Assembly (NCBI GenBank): GCA_037127315.1
Contig: JBBBDQ010000347.1
Coordinates: 689,501-753,500 of the forward strand
Source: Ascarosepion bandense
Lineage: Eukaryota; Mollusca; Cephalopoda; Sepiida; Sepiidae
DNA: 64,000 bases
Reading direction: 5' to 3'
The notes under the pieces: model-generated
The model's database searches: none
The model's input: only the letters and a program-made list of their open reading frames with translations
What the model was told of the DNA's origin: nothing
Shown here: positions 30,620 to 40,895 of the stretch, in pieces
Numbering within the stretch: position 1 is the stretch's first letter
How the letters are laid out: every line of letters begins with the position of its first letter
Program-made: the position numbers and the translations under genes

Positions 30620-31340
30620 TTGCATGTTAACTTTATTTCTGTGATGACACATACTAATGATCTCTCTACGTTTATTCAGAAGTATATTCTGATATTGAAC
30701 TTTCAAAATCTTAATTGTTTCTGTTAGACATAGATTACATGTGTCTCTTGTGCTATTAGGGATCGTAGCCTTGCCTATCATCCTCCACTTTATCTGTGGA
30801 TTTATGTCATTTGCTTTTAATTGTCAGAATCTTCCGGCAAGGGCTGTTTGACATCTTAAATTAGGTTCAGTGAAGATATGTATGTGTGCATAAAGCCGTT
30901 GCTTCAAAATTCCCTCCGAAATTCTAATATAAACATTATATTTCTCCTTTTTTTTCTTACGGAGGATAGTGGCTTAATAGATCACATTTGCAAATCTATA
31001 TTTAGCCTCAACCAGACAGTTATTTCTAGATCTACAATTACAAGAGAGGGGTATAGTCCTATTTTTATTTTTATTTGTACTGGATTCTCTACACTTCTTC
31101 AAGATTTAGTTATTGTGGAAGCTAATAATTCTATACCTATTATTAGTACAAGAATAACTAATCTTAATTGTTTTCCTATTGAATATTTTATCCTTATGAA
31201 AATGTTTACTTATTAATTTAAGAAAGATCTTACCAATTTCAATAGTTGATAGTCTACAGAACGGGCGGTTGTACCATATAATTTTCATTTTCCTATGTTT
31301 ACCGTTATCCTTTTGGGATTCAGAATTCATAATGAGTGTT
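30620..31340 (-). pseudogene. Penelope-like element, end of RT plus GIY-YIG endonuclease, broken
   Basis: Minus-strand reading, high to low: KIIWYNRPF, ISKHFHKDKIFNRKTIKISY and SCTNN (the C-terminal part of PLE reverse transcriptase); then LSCNCRSRNNCLVE (the Cys-rich linker of endonuclease-bearing PLEs); then ATILRKK; then KANDINPQIKWRMIGKA and CNLCLTETIKIL; then LLNKRREIISMCHHRNK at the very end (the C-terminus of the GIY-YIG domain). Several stops and shifts break the frame. PLEs are reverse-transcriptase retroelements with their own endonuclease. This copy has no palm domain and is dead. Confidence 0.85.
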
Positions 31341-31502
31341 AAATTATTTTTGTATACGCTACTCTGGAGGGCCTTATAATAAAGTTTTTGTTATTCCTAA
31401 GGATTCTAAGGCTAGAGGATAATCGGATAATTCTAATATTAACCGTCCTCGTTATTTGCTTTATAATGACTTTAGGGTGGTTGGAATTAATATTGATAAT
31501 GA
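31341..31502. other. Short spacer
   Basis: Nothing recognised. Confidence 0.4.
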
Positions 31503-31645
31503 CAAAAAAAAAAACTTATCTTAGCAGACGCGTTTCGTCCACTTAGAGATTTTATCAAGGGAAATGAGAAAAAAAAACATTTGCCTTGATAAATACCCTC
31601 TGAGAGGACAAATCGACACGACGAAAAGTAGTTTTTCTTTTGTAA
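31503..31645. repeat. Inverted pair of a GAAACGCGTC-type cassette
   Basis: The left arm contains CTTATCTTAGCAGACGCGTT then TCGTCC and TTTATCAAGG. The right arm carries the inverted order: CCTTGATAAATACC, CTCTGAGAGGAC, CGACACGACGAAAAG and poly(T). The arms are ~50 bp with several mismatches. The better-kept arm matches 52440-52500. It lies just upstream (in sense) of the PLE relic at 30620-31340, which suggests a PLE-linked non-coding end. This is inference. Confidence 0.6.
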
Positions 31646-31689
31646 TTTTTACATATTGACCTTCTACACCTATACTCTATTAAATAATC

Positions 31690-31702
31690 TTAAGCACACA
31701 TG

Positions 31703-31770
<68 letters not shown>

Positions 31771-31775
31771 CATAC
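31690..31775. repeat. (CA)n then (TA)n microsatellite
   Basis: A CA run with a few interruptions, ending in TATATATATA. Confidence 0.9.
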
Positions 31776-31889
31776 ACAGACGCAGAGTTTGACATAAATT
31801 GTCGACTAAATTGCACAAAACTGAAAATAACACTGAGAACTCATTTAATAGAAAATTACACAAAAATATCTTGAAATACTAACGAGAAA

Positions 31890-32600
31890 GTTTATTCCCA
31901 AAATACGCCATTGGCTTCAACGACGACGTCAGAATTTTCTGCATATTTTCTGGATGGTCTCCTTGTTTAATTTGATGAATACTCTTTTAATTCTTAAATT
32001 TAGTTCATCTTTGGCGTTACAGGGAGTTTTATTGGTCACTCACTCCATTGCGCTTCACACATAAAAATCAGAGAAGGTACGTGGCGCCCCAACCATAATA
32101 ATTAGAAGGGGTGGCCATAAGTCTTAAATTCAGTTCATCTTTACCGTTACAAGGAGTTTTATTGGTCACTCACTCAATTGGCGCACCATGCACCATAATC
32201 AGGGAAAGTAGTTGGCAAGATTTAAGGGGTGATGTGTTCGCAGAAATAGTCTGACAACCATGACTGGGTTGTTCTACATGTGTGACAAGATGCAGAGTCC
32301 TGTTGCCAGGCACAAGATTACCCAGCAGCCACACTCTTGACCCAGGGAAGTACTACTTTTTCAAGCCAATTGATGTAGGTTCCCGTGTTGAGACTGAAGC
32401 CCTCGGCCAAAAATTAGTGAATTCTTTTCTTATCAGAAACATCCGTGCAAATTTTCCGAGCTGCCGTACTTCGTAATCAACATTAGACTCATCCAGCTCT
32501 TTCCGAACAAACTGCACTGTCCTCAAATTGACATCCAAACACTCTGAAACTTTCTTATTAGAAATTCTAGTGTGAATTCAAGCAGTATAAAATCTCGTTT
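31890..32600 (-). pseudogene. Mariner-superfamily DDE transposase relic, with internal duplication
   Basis: Minus-strand pieces in order: NKKVSECLDVNLRTVQFVRK and ELDESNVDYE (N-terminal helix-turn-helix region), then VVLPWVKSVAAG and WQQDSASCHT (the second catalytic Asp is present in QQDSA), then TQSWLSDYF and HITP, then TNKTPC and KDELN (C-terminal). The stretch between residues ~60 and ~200 of the family is deleted. A ~115 bp segment (the TNKTPC region) is present twice in tandem at about 32003-32085 and 32130-32190. It has several stops. It is not the same family as the mariner at 16932. Confidence 0.75.
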
Positions 32601-33540
32601 CCATATTTCTGGTGAAGTTAATTATCTTGTTCAGCTGACACTTACTATAGTTTGCTCTCAAGAAAATCAAAAACAAAGATATAATGATAATGGACTCGAC
32701 TGAGAGTACATATACTCCTGCCATAGAGAGAACACTGGCTGTCTTAGAGTGGAGAGTATTCATAGAGATCCGTGCATGTTATCAGAGATTACCGGAACAG
32801 ATACGTAATATACCGAACTTACCCAGAGACTATCGCATCAAAAGTCAGAATAGTTTTGAGCTCCACTCAGCTAAAATAATATACACGGATATGCTATTTC
32901 CAACGACTTCACATCAAGACTTGTATATATTTATTCTTACTTATAGTATTCCTGGATTTACTAACCTGCGTTTAAGTTTGTATATTACGTTCAATATAAC
33001 CTACTTTTCTATCTCAATATCTGTTTTGTTGTTCATTATTTTGTGCGGTTCTTCAGCCGGAATCCACGACAATATATATATGTGTCTGTGTGCGTGTTTG
33101 TCACAAGATGTAACAGGAAAAAATAGCGTTCATGATTGATACCTTTTTTTATTTTTATTTTCGTGTTGTTAGTTTTTCATTGGTTAAGTAGTCCTTTAAA
33201 AAACGCAAATGTAAAGAAAATATTTATCATGAATGCTCCGTGACATGTCAAATAGAGATTCAGGTCTATTTAGCTAATAAAAAAAAAAAGTAACAACATT
33301 TTCTTTTTCCTCGATATATAATTTCTGATTAAGCTTAAATAAATCGAAAAATCTTCAAACGTTTGCTGTGTTTACTTTATCTTATTATTTGTCGGAATCT
33401 AATTCATATTAACCCCAATGCTTATATAAATGAAAAATGAACTGGTCCATAACACATAGTGTTTCTTCAATTTGTGAACATCTTACCATGTTCACAAATT
33501 GCCAAAAAGAGAAAGCTTGCTATGAAGTTTAATGTGGATT
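32601..33540. other. Unassigned stretch with a 151-codon ORF of unknown nature
   Basis: The plus frame 32684-33139 is long by chance standards for this base composition. It starts with a polar part (TESTYTPAIERTLAVLEWR) and ends with two hydrophobic segments. I recognise no family and see no splice or promoter support, so it is not called a gene. (TA) and GT-rich bits lie near 33070. Confidence 0.25.
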
Positions 33541-34010
33541 CTTCTTCTTCTTCTATGTGCCCTGTCCCTTCAGGACGTAGGCGATCATGGCTCTCCACGT
33601 CTCCCTATCCCTTGTGGCTCTTAGTATGTTTGCTCCTGTTGCTCCTGGCAAGCCCCGTTCCGTCATCCACCTGATCAGACCCTGCAAATATGTTATCCGC
33701 TGCCTTCCTCTGCCTTCCTTCTATCTGTCCAGTCAGTATCAGGTTCTCCAGGCTCTCCTTCCTCATTGCATGTCCCAGGAACATCAGTTGTCTCTTCCTG
33801 ATGCTCAGCATCCATTTCCGTTTTGTTGTCATTCTTTCTAACACCTCATCGTTGCTTGTATGCTCAGTCCACGATATACGTAGCATCCTTCTGTAGAACC
33901 ACATTTCGGCTGCTTCCAGTTTTGTCCTCATTTTCGATGATATTGTCCAGCATTCACAGCCGTATTGAAGAACTGACATCACGTAGCAGTCCGTATTGGT
34001 CAATTCACAT
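33541..34010 (-). mobile_element. LINE-R 3' end, C-terminal domain, short (GAA)n tail
   Basis: The minus frame 33605-34003 (132 codons) carries CYVMSVLQYGCECWTISSKM, EMWFYRRMLRISWTEH, LSIRKRQLMFLGHAMRKE and LENLILTGQIEGRQRK. The (GAA)~5 tail lies at 33541-33554. The tail length differs sharply between copies (about 21 units at 11241). A frameshift after QIEGRQRK separates the last ~40 codons. It is 5'-truncated. Confidence 0.85.
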
Positions 34011-34612
34011 ACACTTTTGCATTCGTAGGTGCTTGAGTCTTTTTACATGAGATCTTGCAGACCACTGCTGTATAAACAGCGAGAGTGTTTGCTGGGTCCT
34101 GCTGGGATCAATCCCTTTTCCCGTCATTGACCATTTCATTTTACGCACCTCTTTGATTTTACATGAAGTTCTCCCAATTAAAAACTCTGACGAGCGGGAG
34201 CGAAACCGGTAGTTTTCTTTATTTTTTTAAAATTTCATCATAATTATGCCCTGTAACAAAAAATTATAACTTTTAAAGCAATACTCAAGTTCTTTACCAG
34301 AAAAAATATGTTTACACGCACACACACACATACACACACACACACACCCACACACACACTCATATATATATATATATACACATATATATATATATATATA
34401 TAATACTGAAATAAGAGAATAAATCGGACTTTTAAGGAAACATATTTTATGTCTATTTGTGCTTAATTTTATAGTATGACTTATTAAATATGTACATCCG
34501 CCATCCCCATTCTCCGTAACTCTTCTCTCGATGGTATTGCTAGCTGCTTAATTGAAGATAAACAGAAAAGGCTATAACAGTATGTGCTTTATTATACGCA
34601 GGTGAAACAGAG

Positions 34613-34679
<67 letters not shown>

Positions 34680-34718
34680 TATTTAGACAGATACATAGGT
34701 AGATAGATATATAGCTAG
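34011..34718. repeat. Spacer with (CA)n(TA)n arrays
   Basis: (CA)n/(TA)n at about 34316-34402, and (CA)n(TA)n(TG)n at 34612-34680, the latter being symmetric around TA. No gene. Confidence 0.8.
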
Positions 34719-34734
34719 CTAGCTAGCTAGATAG

Positions 34735-34768
<34 letters not shown>

Positions 34769-34885
34769 TTTGTGTGTCTATAATAGACTATGACCTGGAT
34801 GAAATACAAAGAGAGAAAGAGAGAGAGAAATAGATTAAAAGAGATAGTACGGGAGAGCGAGAGAATGTACCAACATATGACTGAT

Positions 34886-34946
<61 letters not shown>

Positions 34947-35095
34947 CTGCAATCATGACCTGTTCAAGTTCATATAAACTCCCTCTTAACATCGCCCTCA
35001 AACTGGATTGCACCCCCAGGGCTTGTACACGGTGAACTATACCGGAAAAAAAAACAAATAAACAAACAAACAAACAAACAAACAAACAAACAGAA
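34719..35095. repeat. (GATA)n, (GA)n and (AAAC)n arrays
   Basis: (GCTA)n/(GATA)n/(GA)n at 34712-34768, (GATA)n at about 34886-34945, and (AAAC)n at 35048-35092. The YLSI- and LFVC-rich minus ORFs are repeat translations. Confidence 0.9.
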
Positions 35096-35532
35096 ATGAG
35101 CGATTATTTACAAACTTTATTACCCAATCATTTATATGAAAATTAATAGATTCACTAATTAATCCAAACTTAAAACTATGTTTCCACATCCTTAAATACT
35201 TGGAACAAGAGAAGCAATTTGCTAACCGAACTCCTGAAGTTTGCGTTCGCCTAATTGTTGGTGTGCTTTTTTGATCCATCGGGAGAGACTTTAATTTGGC
35301 TCTAATTGAATTTAATTTGACTGTTGGGAAAGCTTCACCTGGAATACCGTCTATTATGGCTGGTTCTGTTGGTTATCCGTACTTCATTAGAGGGAAGGCG
35401 AGAGGAAATGATGCAGACAATTATGATGACAAGCATAACGTAATGGTAGTGGGAATAGTAACCGTTTTGCTACAAGGTAAACATTTTCCTTTCATTAACC
35501 GAACAGCCAGTGCTACAGTTGGTTTGCATTTA
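35096..35532 (+). other. Exon-like open frame, unproven
   Basis: The plus frame 35296-35540 has mixed, protein-like composition (IEFNLTVGKASPGIPS, GVVGI-type residues, DADNYDDKHN). It is followed by ACAAG/GTAAAC at about 35476, a plausible splice donor. No good acceptor or neighbouring exon is seen, and I recognise no domain. The end of the frame runs into the MITE. I give it little weight. Confidence 0.12.
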
Positions 35533-35931
35533 CACTACCGGCCATCATTATTAGGCAACTCCAGTGTTTTAAAAATGTTGTATTTCGTATTATTTTTTAG
35601 TATTTAATGCCAAGTGAATAATTGTAAATGAATATATAATTGTTATTTTGTTAATACTGCACAGTAACATGTGCATCAAATGAATTTATAAATATTTAAT
35701 AATTACCTATATTGCAGTGTCATCAATGAAAGAATGAAGAAAATTTAGGGTGATTCGGACGAGTTCTTCTTTGCTTCTTTGCCTTGTAAAATCTTTCAAA
35801 GTAATAATAACAGAAGAACCATTCTCTTTTCATTTATAATTATCCACTTGGCAATACATACTAAAAATAGTATGAAATACATAATTTCTTTATAATTAAA
35901 CTGTGGTGCCTAATACTTATGGCCGGTAGTG
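35533..35931. mobile_element. MITE of ~399 bp, copy 2
   Basis: Starts CACTACCGGCCATCATTATT and ends with CTTATGGCCGGTAGTG, flanked by TA at 35531-35532 and 35932-35933. It aligns end to end with 10514-10911. The unrelated flanks beyond the TA dinucleotides confirm its limits. It has no coding capacity. Confidence 0.9.
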
Positions 35932-36260
35932 TATAAAATCATTCTTTTCATACAATTTTTCAGGAAAATATATTTCTCAATTCTAGTAGCTGTTATCACT
36001 TTTTCCAGTATTGATGGATGTTTCCTTCTAAAACTTTTGTTTGAAGTGATGTGGAATATCAACATCTTCATCATGTCATCAATTCTCTACGGTTTACGAG
36101 AATTAATCATTTTAGTTGTCTCTGCTGTTCATAGACCTCATATTATGATGTCCTTGTTTGTTGTTCTTTGTGAACCTCTATTACCAGTTTCCAGTGTTCG
36201 AATGGGGATGGCCAATATGTACGCTTTCAAGGCGATTTTTAACCATTTATTCTAGAAAGC
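35932..36260 (+). repeat. Unclassified interspersed repeat, copy 1 (partner at 48800-49010)
   Basis: TTTTTCAGGAAAATAT, TCTAGTAGCTGTTATCA, a GATGGATGTTTCCTTCTAAA block, TTTGAAGTGATGTGG and a CATCATGTCAT block recur in the same order at 48815-48990. A 108-codon open frame (hydrophobic, motif-free) covers it, but the other copy is not open. I therefore read it as a repeat and not as a gene. Confidence 0.5.
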
Positions 36261-36529
36261 AGTTGTATGCAGCTGACAGTTTAAATATTTGTAATAATTT
36301 TGGTACCATGCATGATATTCATATAAAGTTTTAAGTAGAAGGAGGCTATTTAAGAACATAACACGTTTTCATGTTTATACTTTTGTTTTATAGCAATTTA
36401 TAGCGTTGTATGAAACTACCTCAAGCGCAGAATATTCTATTCAAAATCTCCATTTCTCCTATACTTAATTTTATTGTCCAATTCATACTTCAAAGATTTT
36501 AAAGTGTATTAAATTTAAAATCCTCTTTT
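36261..36529. other. Short spacer
   Basis: Nothing recognised. Confidence 0.4.
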
Positions 36530-37255
36530 TATGATGGGCTCAGTGTAAATATTATGACTGTTTTCATTCCAATTCCAGATAATAGTATTTGTTTTAGAAA
36601 GGTTTATCTTGAGTCCATTTCTTAGAACGCTTGAGAGATGATGTTTTCCTTTTTATGATGGATTCAGGGTAGGTGCAATTCACTGCTTTCATTCTAATTC
36701 CAGATTATAGCTTTTGTTTTGGAAAGGTTTATCTTGAATCCTATTTCTTAGAACGCTTGATAGAGGATGTTCTTAATTTTTATGATGGATTCAGGGTAGG
36801 TGCCATCACTATCTTCATTCCAATTTCAGATTATAGTTTCTATTTTGGAAAGATTTATCTTGAGTCCCATTTCTTAGAAAACTTGATAGAGGATGTTTTT
36901 ACTTTTATGACGGATTCAGGGGAGGTGCAATTAAATTTTTTCATACCAATTCCAGATAATACTTTTTGTTTTAGAAAGGTTTACCTTGAGTCCCATTTCT
37001 TAGAACAGTTGATAATTTTTTTTTTATTTTTATGATAGATTCAGGGTAGGTGCAATTCACTGCTTTCATTTCAATTCCATATCATAGTTTCTTTTTTGGA
37101 AAGGTTTATCTTGAGACCCATTTCTTAGAGCACTTGATAGAGGATGTTTTTATTTTTATGATGGATTCAGGGTGGGTGCCATCACTACTTTCATTCAAAT
37201 TCCAGATCATTGTTTCTATTTTGGAAACGTTTTACTATGAATACTTTGTTGAGGA
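36530..37255. repeat. Satellite-like tandem repeat, ~125 bp unit, six copies
   Basis: The anchor GATGGATTCAGGG (variants GATGGGCTCAGTG, GACGGATTCAGGGG and others) is at about 36533, 36656, 36785, 36909, 37035 and 37160, so the period is 123-129 bp. Two sub-types alternate: units continuing CAATTCACTGCTTTCAT and units continuing CCATCACTAYCTTCAT. This hints at a higher-order arrangement. Because 126 is a multiple of three, a repetitive frame (YSFxFGKVYLESHFLE) stays open. I consider it non-coding. Confidence 0.85.
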
Positions 37256-38100
37256 TGTTAATTTTCTGTTCAAGGTTATTCCGAACTACGAATACCTATG
37301 TCATCAGCGTATCTGGTCGGGTACTCTTGCTATTCAACCCAAAATTCCTGACAAAATCCGAAGTAGGTTCTGCAGTATAATCAGCTCTGACCCTGATTTC
37401 ATTCCTTTTCTCACCGACCTGACGTAGCTTCACACTATTTTTTTCTACAGATATTTCCCTGGCAAGTGAGTTTTTATTCCGGTTGCCCTCACTACGCGAA
37501 TTTAATCTTGATTGACAGCTAGATTTTACCATTTTTACCATTGAAATAGTTAAATGTAACCGTCATTTCTTTTCGAATAGTTTCCTTTCTCGCTTTTCTC
37601 ACCTATGGAACACCCTTCCTTTCACTTACTTCCCTGATAGATCAGTCAGTCAGTTAAGTGCCATATGTGATACACGCTTTGAGTTAACATGTATCGAAAG
37701 AGACTGGGCAGAAGATTATCCCGCATTGAGTTGCCATTGTTTTTCTGCGGTAGACTGGTTGCCAGCCAAGGCTATAGAACCCAACCTGTCCTGTTATTTA
37801 ACCCATAACTGGAGGGCAGAGACGGATTAATACCTATAGAACGCAATCTATCCTATTATTTAACCAGTAACTGGAGGGAAACGAGGGATTAATACATTTC
37901 GCAAGGGTATTTGGACGTAAGTGAAAGCAAGGAATTCAGCTGGAATTAGAACTCGGCTCCCCGATTTGTCGTTCCGAGCCGATATCCATTGCTTCACAAT
38001 GCACATCCTTCCTTATAGTTACAATCTCCAAAATTTAAATGCAACCTCATCTTCTATTTTCTTCAATCTGTCCATCTTTTATCCCTTCGTGAATACTTTT
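37256..38100 (+). mobile_element. LINE-J 3' fragment, interrupted by a SINE
   Basis: The segment 37290-37440 encodes a diverged IWSGTLAIQPKIPDKIRSRF (compare IWSGAPxxLLGVLDKIRRRI in the 17.6-20.6 kb copy). The segment 37540-37640 holds the SRLWNSL-equivalent region. After the SINE (37641-38006) the LINE resumes at TAGTTACAATCTCCAAAATT and fades near 38100. The imperfect 12 bp repeat CTTCCCTGATAG/CTTCCTTATAG brackets the SINE as its likely target duplication. Confidence 0.65.
37641..38006 (-). mobile_element. tRNA-derived SINE with internal duplication, inserted in LINE-J
   Basis: Full SINE order on the minus strand. The segment AACTGGAGGG...GGATTAATAC and the AGAACCCAA/AGAACGCAATC block are present twice in tandem (about 37780-37895), lengthening the copy by ~65 bp. 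The 3' hairpin is partly lost. The probable target duplication is 37629-37640 and 38008-38018. Confidence 0.85.
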
Positions 38101-38482
38101 CTAACCATACTTTTCTCTCATATTTATCTCAGGAAAGGGAATTTGAACCGGATTCTCGTCGATAAACTTTAAAATAACTACAATTTAATTTAGGTACAAT
38201 TAGATTTTTATTTAATGAAAACGAATGCAATAGAATGGGGGGGTTTCTAGTTCATTTCTTCAAGGTTTGGATTTAGAACTATTTCTTTAACTAAACCCGT
38301 GGTTCCCATTTTTTCCCCTCTAGATTGCATTTTTAGAATAAAAATTTGCTCTCGCTCACGAAATTTTAAACAGAGAGAGGTTTAAAAGGAGATAACAACG
38401 GATTCGAACTCAGAACATTATCATTGGTAACTCACGCTGCCTATTTGCAGATATTGCTTAATATCTTCTTAATACTGAATAT
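38101..38482. other. Short spacer
   Basis: A GGATTCGAACTCAGAA stretch near 38402 resembles a pol III B box, perhaps a trace of another tRNA-derived SINE. Otherwise nothing is seen. Confidence 0.35.
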
Positions 38483-39540
38483 AATTCACGGCTTCTGCGC
38501 TGATGAACTTAGCTCACTGGTGTTCCTTAGGTATAAATTTAGTCGAGCTACTAGACTAGTAACTTAGTCCCACCCTTTTATCGTGAAAGGATTGAATACT
38601 GCTGCCATATCTGGTCGGGTGCTCCTGCTACCCACCTAGGTGTCCTTGACAAAATCCAACGGAGAATCTGTAAAGTAATAGATCCGATACAGTAATTTTC
38701 TCCCCGGCGCAATATTGCTTCCTTGTGTCTCTTCTACAAATACTTTCACGACTTCTGCTCCGATGAACTTAGCTCACTGGTGTTTGCTATATATACATTT
38801 ACTCGAGCCGTAAGATTAGCAACTAGGTCCCACCGTTTTACTGTGAAACCAATAAATTATAAACGCAAATTCTACTCCCCCAGCTTCTTTTCTCTCACTT
38901 CCCGCCTGTGGAATTCCCTTTAATTTACTTGCTTTCCCGACAGCTACAATCTTCAAGAATTTAAATGTCAATAATCATCTCCTATCTCACTAACCTTCAT
39001 CCTCTCTCTCATGCTCCCTTCTACGTCCACTTCACTCTCATCAAATGTTTCTCATCCTTCTCTTACCCACTTCCTGGCAGCCCCTATAACGAGTCACTCT
39101 TTCTAATAAATTTCCTCCTATGTAAACCCCTGCAAATCAGTGGCAGTAATATGCCTTGCTTGGGGCGATATGATTATAAATTAAAAAAAAAAACAATAAA
39201 ATGTAACCGCAACTTCTCAGCTTCTTTTTACACATTTCCCGCCTGTAGAATTCTCTTCCGTATACTTGATTCCCAGGCAGCTACAATCTTTAAGAATTTA
39301 AATGTAAGGTCAATAGTCATCTCTTATCTCCCTGACTCGCATCCTTTCTCTCATGCTCTTTTCTCCATCCATTCAACTCATCACAGAATAATTCTCATCC
39401 TTCTCTTACCCACTTCCTGGCATCCCGTATGATCTGTCCCTCTTTCCGTCAATTTCCTCTTATGTAGCACCTTGCCCACCAGTGGCAGGAAAACTGCCTT
39501 GCTGGGGGCGAAATGATTAAAAACAAAATTTAATAAAATG
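38483..39540 (+). mobile_element. Three successive LINE-J 3' fragments in the same orientation
   Basis: Fragment 1 (38483-38592) and fragment 2 (about 38596-39195) both contain the FCSDELSSLV and ATRLxTxSHxF region, so the same part of LINE-J occurs twice in a row. Fragment 2 runs to the family 3' end (CCTTGCTTGGGGCGATATGA, then a poly(A)-like run, ~39150-39200). Fragment 3 (39196-39535) starts at the NRNFxSxSF region and again ends CTTGCTGGGGGCGAAATGAT at ~39495. It could be nested insertions or unequal exchange. All are mutated. Confidence 0.75.
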
Positions 39541-40199
39541 TGACATTGTTAAAATCAGTCAATAATTATTTATACTAAGACTCATCCATATTATTAAAAG
39601 TAATCCCTAATATATTTTTCACATTTTTGAAATCATATTCATTTTTAAATTTGTAATTGTTTTTCCATCATTCCACCGCATCTGATACCCTCTTCCGCTG
39701 CACCCAGGAGGCACGCACCAGCGTTAGAGAACCACTGAACTAGACTAGCTGCAACCAAAATCATGAGAGTTTCTATTGCTTAAGCTAGAGTTCTGGGGTG
39801 TGGGTAATGAGATATATTCTTTTTTGGTGAGAATGCTGTGAATTAGTGCGAATACAAGCGGTGAAGCTTTTTTATTTGCACTAATTCGTATCAGGCCTGA
39901 ATTTGAACTCACACCGCTAATTCTACTTATTCCTTAGATAACCATTACAATACTCGGTCATCCTATTAAATGACTAAATTTTGATTTAAAAAAAATTAAA
40001 TTTTCTAATAGAATTAATTATATTTATTATTTTTATTCATGATGGCAAATGCAGAGAAGATATCACTGTTAAGGAGTTAGATAGAATGCTTTTGTATAGC
40101 AAGGGATCAGTTGTTACACAATGCAGAGCCTGAACCCGGATGAAGTGCAATTTGTCACAATATTCCGTAGACGTTGAATCCCAACAGTATTGGATTGTG
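39541..40199. other. Unassigned stretch
   Basis: No gene. A CTGAATTTGAACTCACACCG stretch near 39897 resembles a tRNA-type B box in a possible second SINE family. Confidence 0.35.
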
Positions 40200-40895
40200 T
40201 TTAAGTTATGGATATAATGCTTCTAAAACGAAGCTGCTATCTTTTAACTACCATAGACAACCGCTACTACTCCCGATGAGAATGGATCAGGCTAGTCTCC
40301 CTGAAAGCAAAACACTGCGTCTCCTCGGCCTAGCTCTAGCAGCCGACCTCAAGTTGAATGACTACATTAAATCCATACATAAATCTGATGTTAAGAAGGT
40401 TGTTTCCTTGTGTAAGGCTAGGAAGTTTTCTTTGTCTGAATACATCTTGCACATATATACATCTACCATTCGCCCATGCAGTGAATACTACTGTCACATC
40501 TGGTTGGTTGCTTGCTATTCATCTCGGGCTTCTTGATAAAATCCGACGGAGAATCTGCAATGTGATCGATCAAGACCTGGTAGGTTAACGCCAGTCACTT
40601 TCTAACCAGTGTAATGTGACTTCCATTTGTTTCTTCTACAATAACTTTCACTGCATCTTATCCAAAGGGCTTAGCTCCCTGGTACTCCCTCTGCATGAAT
40701 TAATCGCGCTATTAGACTAGCGGCTAGGTCCCACCCTTTTACAGTGAAGCAAATAAAATGTAACCTCAACTTCTGCTCTAGCAGCGTTTTGCCCTCACTT
40801 CCCACTTGTGGTATTCCCTTCCGTATACTTGCTTCCCTGACAGCTACAATCTCAAAGAATTTAAATGCAAAGTCAATTGCCATCTCTTATCTCCT
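40200..40895 (+). mobile_element. LINE-J fragment: C-terminal half
   Basis: The plus frame 40174-40536 encodes NYHRQPLLLPMRMDQASLPE, TLRLLGLALAADLKLNDYI and YILHIYTSTIRPCSEYYCHI. These align with the region around and beyond the premature stop of the 17.6-20.6 kb copy. Here the position of that TAG is an ordinary Tyr codon (NDYIK). It continues in shifted frames to about 40895 and stops short of the family 3' terminus, which may be the piece at 41632. Confidence 0.85.

Noticed and set aside
32684..33139. 151-codon ORF as a gene
   Set aside because: No family motif, no promoter or splice signals that stand out, and it lies next to a dead transposase.
36673..37427. 120- and 125-codon repetitive ORFs as a repeat protein gene
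   Set aside because: They follow the 125 bp satellite unit, shift frame between units and have no start, splice or domain support.
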